Positions 32,911-42,873 of a stretch of 64,000 bases of DNA are shown piece by piece. The notes below the pieces were generated by a model. That model did not search any database and was not told the origin of the DNA. It worked only from the letters and a program-made list of their open reading frames with translations. The stretch spans positions 164,046,394-164,110,393 of the forward strand of contig CP136069.1 of assembly GCA_032622095.1 (NCBI GenBank), in the 5' to 3' direction. Positions within the stretch are counted from its first letter, which is position 1. Every line of letters starts with the position of its first letter. The DNA comes from Siphonodentalium dalli (Eukaryota > Mollusca > Scaphopoda > Gadilida > Siphonodentaliidae). The position numbers and the translations under genes were made by a program.

Positions 32911-33628
32911 TTAGCCCCTAAACCCAGCCTCATATATTTTAGTAAGACACAGGTGTATTATTGGCATGCGCAGTGACGCAAGAGCTAAGCGCAAAGTGTT
33001 GATGTTGAATTTAATTATTATGTTAATTAGAATATAATTATGATATTTGATTTGTGTTGGGTTATTTAGTGTTGAATGTGGGATAAACATGAGTGATAAG
33101 GGTGGTTCAACAATTTTGTCAACATGAAGTTTTTAGACACATTTAAAAATGGAACTATATTTTTTCTTCCTCTTTGGTTGTGATAAGGAAATCAATAAAA
33201 AAAAAAAAAATTTAACCTCAGCCATTTTGAGAATTTTTTTCCGTGCCAAAATGTGATTATGTGATAAAATGGATCTCAAATTCATCGCAATTGTATGCAA
33301 AATTTATTAACCTCGTCCACTAAATTCGATTAGAGCCTCGCAAAGGCTCAGCTGGAATCAAATTTAGTGCACTCGGTTAATGAATTTTGTATCAAATTGT
33401 AACTCATTAGAGATGCTCTATATAACCGGTATGGTAACTTTATTCATTCTCTATTTGGGCCCCACTAATCGATTTGATTCGATGCAATTCGGAATCTTTT
33501 GATTCGAAATCGGATGTCCGAATTCAAATTATATCGAATCTGTTCCATCGCCACGGTTTCTTTAGACTACAGAGAACATACAGCAATCCTCTTGCTAAGA
33601 AACTTTGCAATACTAATGAGCGCGTGTA
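32911..33628. other. Gene-free stretch
   Basis: Imperfect inverted repeat at about 33295-33395 (TTTATTAACC..., CTAAATTCGATTAGAGCC). No supported gene. Confidence 0.45.
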
Positions 33629-33864
33629 CAATATTGCCCTAAATAATCGACTCCTAAACCACAGCAGAATTATGGGTAATTTTTCAGGATTTAGTCGGAA
33701 ATATGGATTGTTGCCATTCATCGGAAAGCTCTCAGTGTCAGTTACATGACATGGAAACCACTATGAGATAACTCGTAGTGGCAACCTGCGAAGGTTGCGT
33801 ACTACGAGATAACTCGTAGTGGCACTCAACGTGTTAAGGAGTCGATTACTTAAGAGCATTACTG
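33629..33864. mobile_element. Tc1/mariner-like palindromic MITE with replaced right arm
   Basis: The left arm and last 30 bp of the right arm are present, TA on both sides. In place of the rest of the right arm is about 100 bp with two copies of GAGATAACTCGTAGTGGCA, each containing the palindrome CGAGATAACTCG. The source of this filler is unknown. Confidence 0.82.
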
Positions 33865-33879
33865 TATCACCAATATTAT

Positions 33880-34241
33880 CAAGCCTGAGTTTAGTGTGTC
33901 TCTCATTCTGCTTAGGCCTCATCTTCTGGGAAGTATCTATAGTCTCAAATCGACATTGTTTTTAGTTACAACTTACTTTTCCCTTCTGGGAAGTTTCTAT
34001 GTCCCCTAATTTGCAGAAGATAAAATGCATAATCGAGGTGACTCAAATGGGTGAACATCACAAAATTCAACTGGAGAACTTCAATCTGATCCTAGATCTT
34101 CAATAACAGTTGAGACCTGAGTCGAATCAGGTCCCCAGAGGGTGAATTTAGTGAAACTAGCCCGCTATGCGGGATAGCGTCACTAAATTCACCCTCTGGG
34201 ACCTCATTCTGCAAATGACAGGCACACTAAACTCAGACTTG
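33880..34241. mobile_element. hAT-like foldback MITE, left hairpin collapsed, 8-bp TSD
   Basis: Flanks AATATTAT / GATATTAT match at 7 of 8. The first hairpin is reduced to its right edge (CTCATTCTGCTTAGG); the second is complete. The spacer is in the common orientation. Confidence 0.86.
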
Positions 34242-34586
34242 GATATTATCATAAACAAATATCATAGAACTTCTCTAATGACAACACATCACCTTGGTGA
34301 TGGTATAGTAGAACAATGAATTTCTTGCCAGTTATTTTCAATAGGTGTTTAAATGCATCGCCATGAACAACTTTCATCTTATGGGGACACTGACAATAGG
34401 TTGTCAATATTCCATAAATATTAATGTCTGCTTCATTGAATGACACTATCAAAGCTTTATGGTCGATTGGACATGTATTGGATAGATCATCTCAATGAGT
34501 GTCTTCATAATTAAGAAGGGTGGCATGTGTTTTGTTGGGGAGTTACTAACTCTATTCAGGTGCATGTAGTGCAAGTGAGTATCGAG
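34242..34586. other. Gene-free stretch
   Basis: Nothing supported. Confidence 0.5.
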
Positions 34587-34741
34587 TTAAGCCTTTACCC
34601 AACAGAACGGCCCTGTGCCAATGCATTCTCTCCCAGAGGGTGAATTTGGTGCTGCTAGCCAACCTTGCGGGATAGCTTTACTAAATTCATCCTCTGCGGA
34701 CCTCATTCTGCAAAAGACAGACACACTATTTGCAGACTTGA
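34587..34741. mobile_element. Chimera of type i MITE (left end) and hAT-like MITE (right end)
   Basis: Starts TTAAGCCTTTACCCAACAG and proceeds into the core hairpin arm (CCAATGCATTCTCT). It then switches at about 34630 to CCCAGAGGGTGAATTTGG and completes the right hairpin and terminus of the hAT-like family. The switch is at a shared CTC(C) trinucleotide. Confidence 0.85.
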
Positions 34742-34842
34742 CCACCAGATATAGTAAGAAAGCTTTATATGCCTCAATTTCAGACAAACAACTATTCTAT
34801 TGCACATAAAACCCCAGAAGTACCATAACCTATAGATAGTAA

Positions 34843-35210
34843 TCAGTTGGTTCCGATAATTACGTTAAATAATTCACGAGAGGTGAGAGTCGTCGGTAAG
34901 AAACGAGTGTGCGTTAGTGCACGAGTTTCTTACCCAAACGTCTCTCGCCTCGAGTGAATTATTGAACATAATTCTTGGAACTAATTGATTACTCTATTTA
35001 TTACACTTCTGCATCAATTTTGTTCGCCAAATATGATTAAAACACACATAATTAATGCATGAAAGTCCAGATGTGGAGAAAAGTACAACCATCAAAAATT
35101 CAATCTAGATCAGTAAGCGACATAACGTCAATGACGTCACAGGAAATGACATAATTCACTAGTGACATTACCATTTTTAATTAACAGCATTTTCAATGGA
35201 AATCGCACAT
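34843..35210 (+). repeat. Family G repeat, palindrome intact
   Basis: Palindrome with GGTAAGAAACGAGTG and GAGTTTCTTACC arms near 34885-34935, flanked by AATTGATTACTC. Then come the TGACGTCA-containing block and AATGGAAATCGCACAT, where a CAGT MITE is inserted. Confidence 0.78.
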
Positions 35211-35211
35211 A

Positions 35212-35424
35212 CAGTAATGCTCTAATTAATCGACTTCTTAACCACAGCAGAATTATGGGTAACTTTTCAGGATTTAGTCGGAAATATGGCTTGTTGCCAT
35301 TCATTGGAAAGCTCTCATGGAGAGCTTTCCGATGAATGGCAACAAGCCATATTTCCGACCAAATCCTGAAAAAGTACCCCTAATTCTGCTGCAGTTAAGA
35401 AGTCGATTAATTAGAGCATTACTG
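35212..35424. mobile_element. Tc1/mariner-like palindromic MITE, full length (duplication copy 1)
   Basis: TA flanks. The related family G copy on the minus strand at about 16.77 kb is continuous across this position (CGCACTTAAGAATG), providing an empty site. Confidence 0.9.
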
Positions 35425-35937
35425 TAGGAGTGTAAAAAAAAGAGTTAATGAATGATTTCTATTTGTGAAACAAATACTAAAAGTGCAACACAATTATGTG
35501 GTGCTGAGGCAGGGTTTCTGTTAGAGGGCTATATGGTCCCTTTAAGAACATATTATTCCTCCTCCAATAAACGATGCATGCCGTTACCATTACCAATGAT
35601 AAATCCATCGTAAACTAAGAAAAGACTTCATTGTTATGATGCAGCTCTATACACTCATCAATAGCACAAGTGGGAAGTTAAATATTTGAAAAACGTGACA
35701 ATAAAGCTTAGTCAAAGTATATCCTCACATAATATGTTAGTAGGAATTTCTTGATCAAGCAATTTTCAACTCATAACTTGCTACCTAATTTTCACCCATG
35801 AATCATCTATCATAGAACAGAACCAAAAGTTCATGGTGTGACATGGGGTTTATATTGAGAACTAAGCTGTTCTTTATTATGAGTCTTCAAGTCAGTTTCT
35901 ACCAACATAACGGTTTTGTGAAGTTTGGTTTTGTGAA
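35425..35937. other. Gene-free part of duplication copy 1
   Basis: AT-rich, no gene supported. The same sequence recurs at 36894-37403. Confidence 0.6.
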
Positions 35938-36337
35938 TTAACCCTTTACCCAACAGAAGGGCCCTGTGCCAATGCATTCTCTTATATATGCGAGTCGACC
36001 ATAGGTCGCCTCGCATATATAAGAGAATGCATTGGCTTAACACATTAAAAATTATAAAATTGTTAAAGAATGTAAGAAAAAATGGTAAAAAGTGTTAAAA
36101 AAAGATTTTTTTTAGGCCAATGCATTCTCTTATATATGCGAGGCGACCTATGGTCGACTCGCATATATAAGAGAATGCATTGGCACAGGGTATAACTGTA
36201 ACTATCACACTGTGGTCAAGGAGCTGGTTCCAATGATATCCATATTTGTATGGTTCTATTGAGACAGACCGAAGATATTTTAGGCTGTTGAAGCTTTATT
36301 TGGCCGGTTTTGGCCGTTTTGTTGGGTAAAGGGTTAA
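35938..36337. mobile_element. piggyBac-like MITE, TTAA type i, reversed (duplication copy 1)
   Basis: TTAA at both ends; two core hairpins on the left, the GATATCCATATTTGTATGGT block on the right. Its right TTAA is also the first TTAA of duplication copy 2. Confidence 0.92.
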
Positions 36338-37789
36338 ATAATTCACAAGAGGTGAGAGACATCGGTAAGAAACGAGTGCGAGTTAGTGCATGAGTTTCTT
36401 ACCAAAACGTCTCTAGCCTCGAGTGAATTATTGAACGTAATTCTTGGAACTAATTGATTACTCTATTTATTACACTTCTGCATCAATTTTGTTTGCCAAA
36501 TATGATTAAAACACACATAATTAATGCATGAAAGTCCAGATGTGGAGAAAAGTACAACCATCAAAAATTCAGTCTAGATCAGTAAGCGACATAACGTCAA
36601 TGACGTCACAGGAAATGACATAATTCACTAGTGACATTACCATTTTTAATTAACAGCATTTTCAATGGAAATCGCACATACAGTAATGCTATAAATAATC
36701 GACTTCTTAACCACAGCAGAATTATGGGTAACTTTTCAGGATTTAGTCGGAAATATGGCTTGTTGCCATTCATTGGAAAGCTCTCATGGAGAGCTTTCCG
36801 ATGAATGGCAACAAGCCATATTTCCGACCAAATCCTGAAAAAGTACCCCTAATTCTGCTGCAGTTAAGAAGTCGATTAATTAGAGCATTACTGTAGGAGT
36901 GTAAAAAAAAGAGTTAATGAATGATTTCTATTTGTGAAACAAATACTAAAAGTGCAACACAATTATGTGGTGCTGAGGCAGGGTTTCTGTTAGAGGGCTA
37001 TATGGTCCCTTTAAGAACATATTATTCCTCCTCCAATAAACGATGCATGCCGTTACCATTACCAATGATAAATCCATCGTAAACTAAGAAAAGACTTCAT
37101 TGTTATGATGCAGCTCTATACACTCATCAATAGCACAAGTGGGAAGTTAAATATTTGAAAAACGTGACAATAAAGCTTAGTCAAAGTATCCTCACATAAT
37201 ATGTTAGTAGGAATTTCTTGATCAAGCAATTTTCAACTCATAACTTGCCACCTAATTTTCACCCATGAATCATCTATCATAGAATAGAACCAAAAGTTCA
37301 TGGTGTGACATGGGGTTTATATTGAGAACTAAGCTGTTCTTTATATGAGTCTTCAAGTCAGTTTCTACCAACATAACGGTTTTGTGAAGTTTGGTTTTGT
37401 GAATTAACCCTTTACCCAACAGAAGGGCCCTGTGCCAATGCATTCTCTTATATATGCGAGTCGACCATAGGTCGCCTCGCATATATAAGAGAATGCATTG
37501 GCTTAACACATTAAAAATTATAAAATTGTTAAAGAATGTAAGAAAAAATGGTAAAAAAAGATTTTTTTTAGGCCAATGCATTCTCTTATATATGCGAGGC
37601 GACCTATGGTCGACTCGCATATATAAGAGAATGCATTGGCACAGGGTATAACTGTAACTATCACAATGTGGTCAAGGAGCTCGTTCCAATGATATCCATA
37701 TTTGTATGGTTCTATTGAGACAGACCGAAGATATTTTAGGCTGTTGAAGCTTTATTTGGCCGGTTTTGGCCGGTTTGTTGGGTAAAGGG
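36334..37789. repeat. Tandem duplication, copy 2
   Basis: Starts at TTAAATAATTCACAAGAGG, lacking the outer left part of the family G palindrome that precedes copy 1. Contains CAGT MITE and type i MITE copies at matching positions. Differences from copy 1 include a 2-bp loss near 37188 and a shorter linker between the core hairpins. Confidence 0.92.
36681..36893. mobile_element. Tc1/mariner-like palindromic MITE (duplication copy 2)
   Basis: Same insertion as 35212-35424, carried by the duplication. It shares the private changes CCGACCAAATCC and AAAAGTACCCCTAATT, so it was present before duplication. Confidence 0.9.
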
Positions 37790-37793
37790 TTAA
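37404..37793. mobile_element. piggyBac-like MITE, TTAA type i, reversed (duplication copy 2)
   Basis: TTAA at both ends. The right TTAA (37790-37793) is shared with the left end of the following type iv element. Confidence 0.92.
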
Positions 37794-38099
37794 CTCTTCC
37801 ATGACTGGAGCATCATGCAATTTAGCGAAAAACCTGTGCCAGTGCATTCTCTTATAAATGCAAATCTCCCATTTGGGAGCCTCGCATATATAAGAGAATG
37901 CACTGGTACAGGATCTTTAACCTCTTCGCTATGATGTCCGTATCTATTACGGATGTAAAAGTGCATGTCGTGTGCTATATGTTCCGTAGTACCTTCAGCA
38001 TTAGGCCAAAAAAAAAAACATCTGTGTTTCCGGTTACCCGACCGACCTGCCGAAATTGGGCCGACCTGGACTTTTGTTTTCAAATTTCAACCCAAATCA

Positions 38100-38112
38100 A
38101 AAAAATTCAACC

Positions 38113-38147
<35 letters not shown>

Positions 38148-38165
38148 TTTTAATTTTTTTTTAAT
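38100..38165. repeat. Poly(A) tract with A/T-rich flanks
   Basis: About 27 uninterrupted A at 38117-38143 following two AAATTCAACCC blocks. It could be a retroposed tail or slippage; no element body is recognised to its left. Confidence 0.6.
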
Positions 38166-38519
38166 GCATGTCATTGACATGTAAACACATCAAAATCGTT
38201 AAATATATACTATATACTATGTTTACATTAAGCAGCAATAATTTTAGATGGAATTTTCAAAAACAATTTACTTCTATTAAAATACATGTCCATTTGTGGT
38301 TGCAGATGAATCCCAATCTCACCAATAAATCTGCAGTCTTTAAAACCTGCCTGTGGTAATCTTGTTTGTTCAACTCCCATGTCTTATGGGAAGAAGTCTT
38401 ATCTGCTAGAGAGCAATATACATGTAGAAGACTTTCTATATCAGAATTTAAAGTTCCTCTCCCCAGTCAATCAAGGATTCATAGTGTTCAGGCATAGTTA
38501 CTAGTATGTATACAGACAG

Positions 38520-38966
38520 TATAATAATAATAATATATAGCATTTGTAAAGCGCCTTTCCCATGAGGCCCAAAGCGCTCAAAGTTTTACAATTATTACCC
38601 TGATGAGCCTGAACATTCAGTAACCATCTACTGCTCCCCGGGGACAGGGGGAGGTACAGCCGGGAGTATGCGAGGATACCATATGGCTAGCATACTGACA
38701 AGATCTTTCACTGCTCATTATCAGGTACCCTTGTAATGCATGGGTGGTGCAAAGCAGACACAGTACGAGCGACCTTGCTCAAGGGTCACAACTTGGCGCG
38801 AGATTCAAACAGTGTACAATCCAACAATTGCACATCGCTCAAGTCGGCCAAGCCACTGCTGTGTGGAAACTCATAACAGACCACCAGCCAGCCGCGAACT
38901 CGCCTCGCTGTGTTGACAGCGAAGACAAGTCCAACGCGCTAACCACTGGACCACGGAGCTGCATAA
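38520..38966 (-). mobile_element. SINE-like dispersed repeat (tRNA-like promoter on minus strand)
   Basis: Read on the minus strand it begins AGCTCCGTGGTCCAGTGG, which contains a good RNA polymerase III A box (TGGTCCAGTGG, 38943-38953). GAGTTCGCGGC follows at a suitable distance as a weak B box. It ends at (TAATAA)n with AAGCGCCTTTCCCATG near the tail. This arrangement fits a tRNA-derived SINE; the B box is poor. The right edge abuts the GGTTACAC element. Confidence 0.55.
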
Positions 38967-39417
38967 GGTTACACTGGTGTAAATAAGGTTCGGAGAGACC
39001 TCTAGCGGATGCGGGAGGAATATATAGGAGAGAATAAAATAGACACTGGGCCCTGATTGGTCAATAGCCTTGTGTGCTTTTTGCATAAAAAAATCATCAC
39101 ACCTCTTCCCTATGATTTCCCATAGGTAAGATAGCCATTGGCACAGGAATTAACCCTTTGTAGTGAAGTTTGAATTTGTTGGTGTGGTCTAAAATATGAC
39201 AGTATTTTTTTATGCGGATCTGACACTAGTTACGAAAACACAAGATTTAAAGGCGAATTCCCTGCTAGACAGATATGATTTTTTTGTGTAAAAAGTTTCC
39301 CGAAATGTCAATTTTTCAGATTAAAAAAAAAAATTGGACCCATGGTTCATATAGCCAACAGCATACGCTAAAACGTTAGCACTGAGGCCTATGGAAAACA
39401 TTTACACCAGTGTAACC
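38967..39417. mobile_element. GGTTACAC-ended MITE, 451 bp, copy 1
   Basis: Inverted ends GGTTACACTGGTGTAAA and TTTACACCAGTGTAACC, themselves containing the palindrome TTACAC..GTGTAA. The flanks are TAA on both sides. Internal landmarks are GACACTGGGCCCTGATTGG and AATTAACCCTTTGTAG. Confidence 0.85.
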
Positions 39418-40319
39418 TAAAGGGAAAAATGAACTTTTTGGCATTTTTGATTCCTGGGAGTCACTTTAAAGTATTTTAATGCATTTTTCACAGCCTGGTC
39501 TTTCAGTCCAATGAATCTCCCATGCATGGTGTGGCTATTCTTGCTGCTGATGTCTTCTTTCACTTCCATCGGCCAAAAAAATGGTATGATTTTTCATAAA
39601 AAATGCCACTTTTTCAAGGTATTTTCAAAAAATTTCAAGGTGGTAATTGTCACATGATAATGCAAATTACCCATTACATGAGCATGTCAATGACACACAT
39701 ACCAATTGTTATAAGAAGCTAATCTAACAAGTATTTTGGATTTTATAGCCAGTGATATACAGATATATATAATAAAAGTGTCTCATTTTCACTGGTGGGT
39801 ATGGCCATTTGAAGGTTAATAGCACTAAAACTTGGACACATTTAAGAAAATGCTTCAGCATTTCAAAGAGAGCATATCTTTGTTCAACTAATTCAATATA
39901 CACCCACATCCAGTTATCTTGGATCACCCTTGCAGACCTGAAAATGTCATATTTTAGTCTTCCATGTGCTGATAAAGTCATGTGCTTGATGCTCAGCTGA
40001 TCAGATCTGGACTCAATGACCTCACATCACCAGAAGTTCTCTCATGGAAAGGATCTTGTACAGTCTTCCATAGCTGATCCAAGTTTGCAACACCAGACCC
40101 CAAAAACTGTGTGAAAATGGGGCCTGAATATGACTTGTGGTGGAAAAATGTGCTTTTTTTATGAATAATGTGTTACAGAGAGTGGGGTTAAATTGTGTGT
40201 GATAAATAAAGAACCACAGAAGTGATATTATTTTTGAACACATTTTTTTCATTCATGGGCAATTCTGAAAAAATGTAGGGTGTTACAATTATTCCGCGAA
40301 AAAGCGGGCTATCGCTTTA
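39418..40319. other. Gene-free interior of the 3.8-kb element
   Basis: AT-rich sequence lacking identifiable protein domains. It contains no further repeat of the families listed. Confidence 0.5.
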
Positions 40320-40770
40320 GGTTACACTGGTGTAAATAAGGTTCGGAGAGACCTCTAGCGGATGCGGGAGGAATATATAGGAGAGAATAAAATAGACACT
40401 GGGCCCTGATTGGTCAATAGCCTTGTGTGCTTTTTGCATAAAAAAATCATCACACCTCTTCCCTATGATTTCCCATAGGTAAGATAGCCATTGGCACAGG
40501 AATTAACCCTTTGTAGTGAAGTTTGAATTTGTTGGTGTGGTCTAAAATATGACAGTATTTTTTTATGCGGATCTGACACTAGTTACGAAAACACAAGATT
40601 TAAAGGCGAATTCCCTGCTAGACAGATATGATTTTTTTGTGTAAAAAGTTTCCCGAAATGTCAATTTTTCAGATTAAAAAAAAAAATTGGACCCATGGTT
40701 CATATAGCCAACAGCATACGCTAAAACGTTAGCACTGAGGCCTATGGAAAACATTTACACCAGTGTAACC
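40320..40770. mobile_element. GGTTACAC-ended MITE, 451 bp, copy 2
   Basis: Same length as, and apparently almost identical to, the copy at 38967. The flanks (TTTA / ATAA) show no clear duplication. Both lie in the same orientation within one host element. Confidence 0.87.
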
Positions 40771-41685
40771 ATAAAGATGACTGCATGTCTACCATATCAA
40801 ACACCCTTCTGGGATGGGCACTAAAAAGCACATGAAATTATCTACTGGTTTGTTTGGGTATATAAAACTTACAAGCATGCATATGCCAATTTGAATTCTG
40901 AGGTGTGGTACCTCAGTCAAGGTGTGGCCTGTGGTACCATTTTCAGTGTGGTGTGGGACTTTATATTTCAGTGCAGTTGAGGGATGTCTGAGGAACATTT
41001 ACACCCTGTGCAATGTGTCTGAGGTGCATGTGAGATATGTGTCTTAGGTCCTGAGGTGTATGACCAAATATTTAAGTGAGGTTTGAATTAATATCATACA
41101 AGTTATGTTATTATAAAGTAATAGTGTATGTCTTGGGCCTGTTGATATGTCAATATTGTGCTCTGAGAAAGATGTGCCACCACAATCTAAACTGAGAGAA
41201 TAATTACAAGAGAGCTGCATAATTGAGTGCCTGGGTGGCATTTGTTTGTTCACATTGACAATACTTATCATATTATTGTGCTACATTAACTGTTTACTTG
41301 CAATATACATGGACAGCCTTAACACAAGTATAAAGAGTAAGCATTAATGTACTTCTTAACTGTTCGGGGAAAAAATAAAAAAATATTACCAAAAAAAAAA
41401 ACAATCCCCTACCTACCTACCTGGAATTTTTTGGCACCGTAATAGGAAACAAATAATTTTTTTTTTTTGGCCTTATTCATAACTGGAACTCAGAGATGGT
41501 GCATCGGAATAACTGCATCTTTCAAACAGTGTATGATGTTCCATGATTGTGAACGATAACAGCTTTTCAACTCAGTCACATTTTTTGGTTTTTGTGATAT
41601 TCACATTATATTTTTCAACTGGAAAATGCCAATAAAGTCAAGACCCCAGTACACAGCGTTATAACGTCATTTAACAGCGAAGAGG
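40771..41685. other. Gene-free interior of the 3.8-kb element, right part
   Basis: Contains GGTGTGGTACCTCAG / CTGTGGTACC-like repeats near 40910-40960 and A-rich runs near 41370-41400. No domain recognised. Confidence 0.5.
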
Positions 41686-41761
41686 TTAATGCTGCACCAG
41701 TACAGCTCCCGCCATGAAAGGGTTAAAGATAAAGAGCTGACAGTGCAGACAATGTAACATA

Positions 41762-41921
41762 CAGTAATGCTCTAAATAATCGACTCCTTAACCGCAGCAG
41801 AATTATGGGTAATTTTCAGGATTTAGTCGAAATATGGCTTGTTGTCAATCATCGGAAAGCTCCTGAAAAATTACCCATAATTCTGCTGCAGTTAAGGAGT
41901 TGATTATTTAGAGCATTACTG
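41762..41921. mobile_element. Tc1/mariner-like palindromic MITE, shortened
   Basis: CAGTAATGCTC to GAGCATTACTG. The right arm lacks the CGGAAAGCT to CAGGATTTAG segment. The partner segment at about 9743 (GTAACATTAGAATT) is uninterrupted. Confidence 0.86.
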
Positions 41922-41937
41922 TTAGAATAATCAGAAC

Positions 41938-42069
41938 TATCATGTATCATTATCTCACAAGGGACACTGAACCATGTTATCTTTATCTCACATGGGACAC
42001 TGAACCATGTTATCTTTATCCTCTATCATGTATCATTATCTCACAAGGGACACTGAACCATGTAATCTT
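41938..42069. repeat. Local tandem repeat, about three units
   Basis: Units contain ATTATCTCACAAGGGACACT and GAACCATGTTATCTTTA. The paralogue at about 9988-10030 has one unit only, so this array expanded after duplication. Confidence 0.85.
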
Positions 42070-42219
42070 TACTCTCAATCATAAAACATGTTGAGAATGT
42101 TGAGAATAACAGCATAAATCAGCCAATATACATGTAAGTAGAATTTGCAACAGACATTGGAAAATCTGACCTAAAGGAAATCAGAGGACTGGTTTGATTA
42201 TGGCAGCTACATGTATGTA

Positions 42220-42414
42220 CAATAATGCCCTTAGTAATCGACTCGTTAAACACAGTAGAATTATGGGTAACTTTTCAGGATTTAGTTGGAAATATGGCTT
42301 GTTGAGAGGAGAGCTTTCCTATGAATAATAAAAAAGGCATATTTCCGACTAAATCCTGAAAAGTTACCCATAATTCTGCTGTGTTAAAGGAGTCGATTAC
42401 TTAGGGCATTACAG
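42220..42414. mobile_element. Tc1/mariner-like palindromic MITE, diverged
   Basis: TA flanks; ends CAATAATGCCC and GGGCATTACAG. The tip is reduced. The partner segment at about 10155-10170 (GCTATATATACAATAT) is the empty site. Confidence 0.85.
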
Positions 42415-42517
42415 TATACACTATTACATTGGTCTAGGTTATTTATTTTCATGGCTGAGTCACAATTGCTTTGGAAATTAATGAGCATTCAACTTACTCT
42501 TTTGATGCCACACATGC

Positions 42518-42873
42518 AATCAAGACCTTGAATGCTAATTTGTCAAATTCAAGGATATTCCAGGTTTTCCAGGCCCGGCCATGCATCCAAACCAAGCATG
42601 CCATTTTATTTAATTATCAGAGTCTGATGAACATTGGGAGCATATTATATTCCTTGTCTTCCAAATTAATATATGAGGTAATTGGTATTTTATGGCCAAG
42701 TCTGGTTCATCAGGTAATTTGTAACCAGATCAGGCATGAACCTGGCCTCAACAGTGATGATCATGTGCAAAGCTCAGATATTAAATCTGCAGAGTTGCTG
42801 GGCAATTATTCATGGGCATTACACAAAACCTGGATTAGATTTCAAAAAGGTCAGACTATAAATTCATGCTAGG
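42518..42873. other. Gene-free stretch
   Basis: A 133-codon open frame (42471-42872) crosses it but shows no recognisable domain and overlaps the paralogous repeat segment, so it is not called as a gene. Confidence 0.45.

Larger units (their letters stand above)
34865..36333. repeat. Tandem duplication, copy 1 (family G segment + CAGT MITE + type i MITE)
   Basis: Begins at TTAA within the family G palindrome (ACG TTAA ATAATTCAC) and ends at the right terminus of a type i MITE. Copy 2 follows immediately and repeats everything with only a few substitutions and small indels. Confidence 0.92.
37917..41689. mobile_element. 3.8-kb TTAA element (type v) nested in type iv
   Basis: TTAA at both ends (37917-37920, 41686-41689) with short inverted ends CCTCTTCGCT and AGCGAAGAGG. 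Removing it leaves one TTAA and restores the type iv sequence. Inside are a poly(A) run, a SINE-like segment and two GGTTACAC elements. No transposase frame is detectable. It is either a non-autonomous member or a decayed one whose middle has been overwritten. Confidence 0.78.
37790..41726. mobile_element. piggyBac-like type iv element, split by a 3.8-kb insertion
   Basis: The left part starts TTAACTCTTCCATGACTGGAGC with one core-like hairpin (37833-37908). The right part is TGCTGCACCAG...CATGAAAGGG TTAA. The interruption lies at GGATCTTTAATGCTGC; the uninterrupted order is present in reverse at about 9479-9494 (CAGCATTAAAGATCC). Confidence 0.85.
41727..42517. repeat. Segment paralogous to 9716-10259
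   Basis: Follows a type iv right end, as does its partner. It is interrupted by CAGT MITEs at 41762 and 42220 and contains an expanded local repeat at 41938-42069. Confidence 0.82.

Noticed and set aside
38880-38966. A tRNA gene on the minus strand
   Set aside because: Only the A box is convincing. No cloverleaf or acceptor stem could be drawn, and the surroundings fit a SINE-like repeat.
42471-42872. 133-codon open frame as a gene
   Set aside because: It starts inside a segment duplicated at 10.2 kb where the frame is not kept, and no family motif can be seen.
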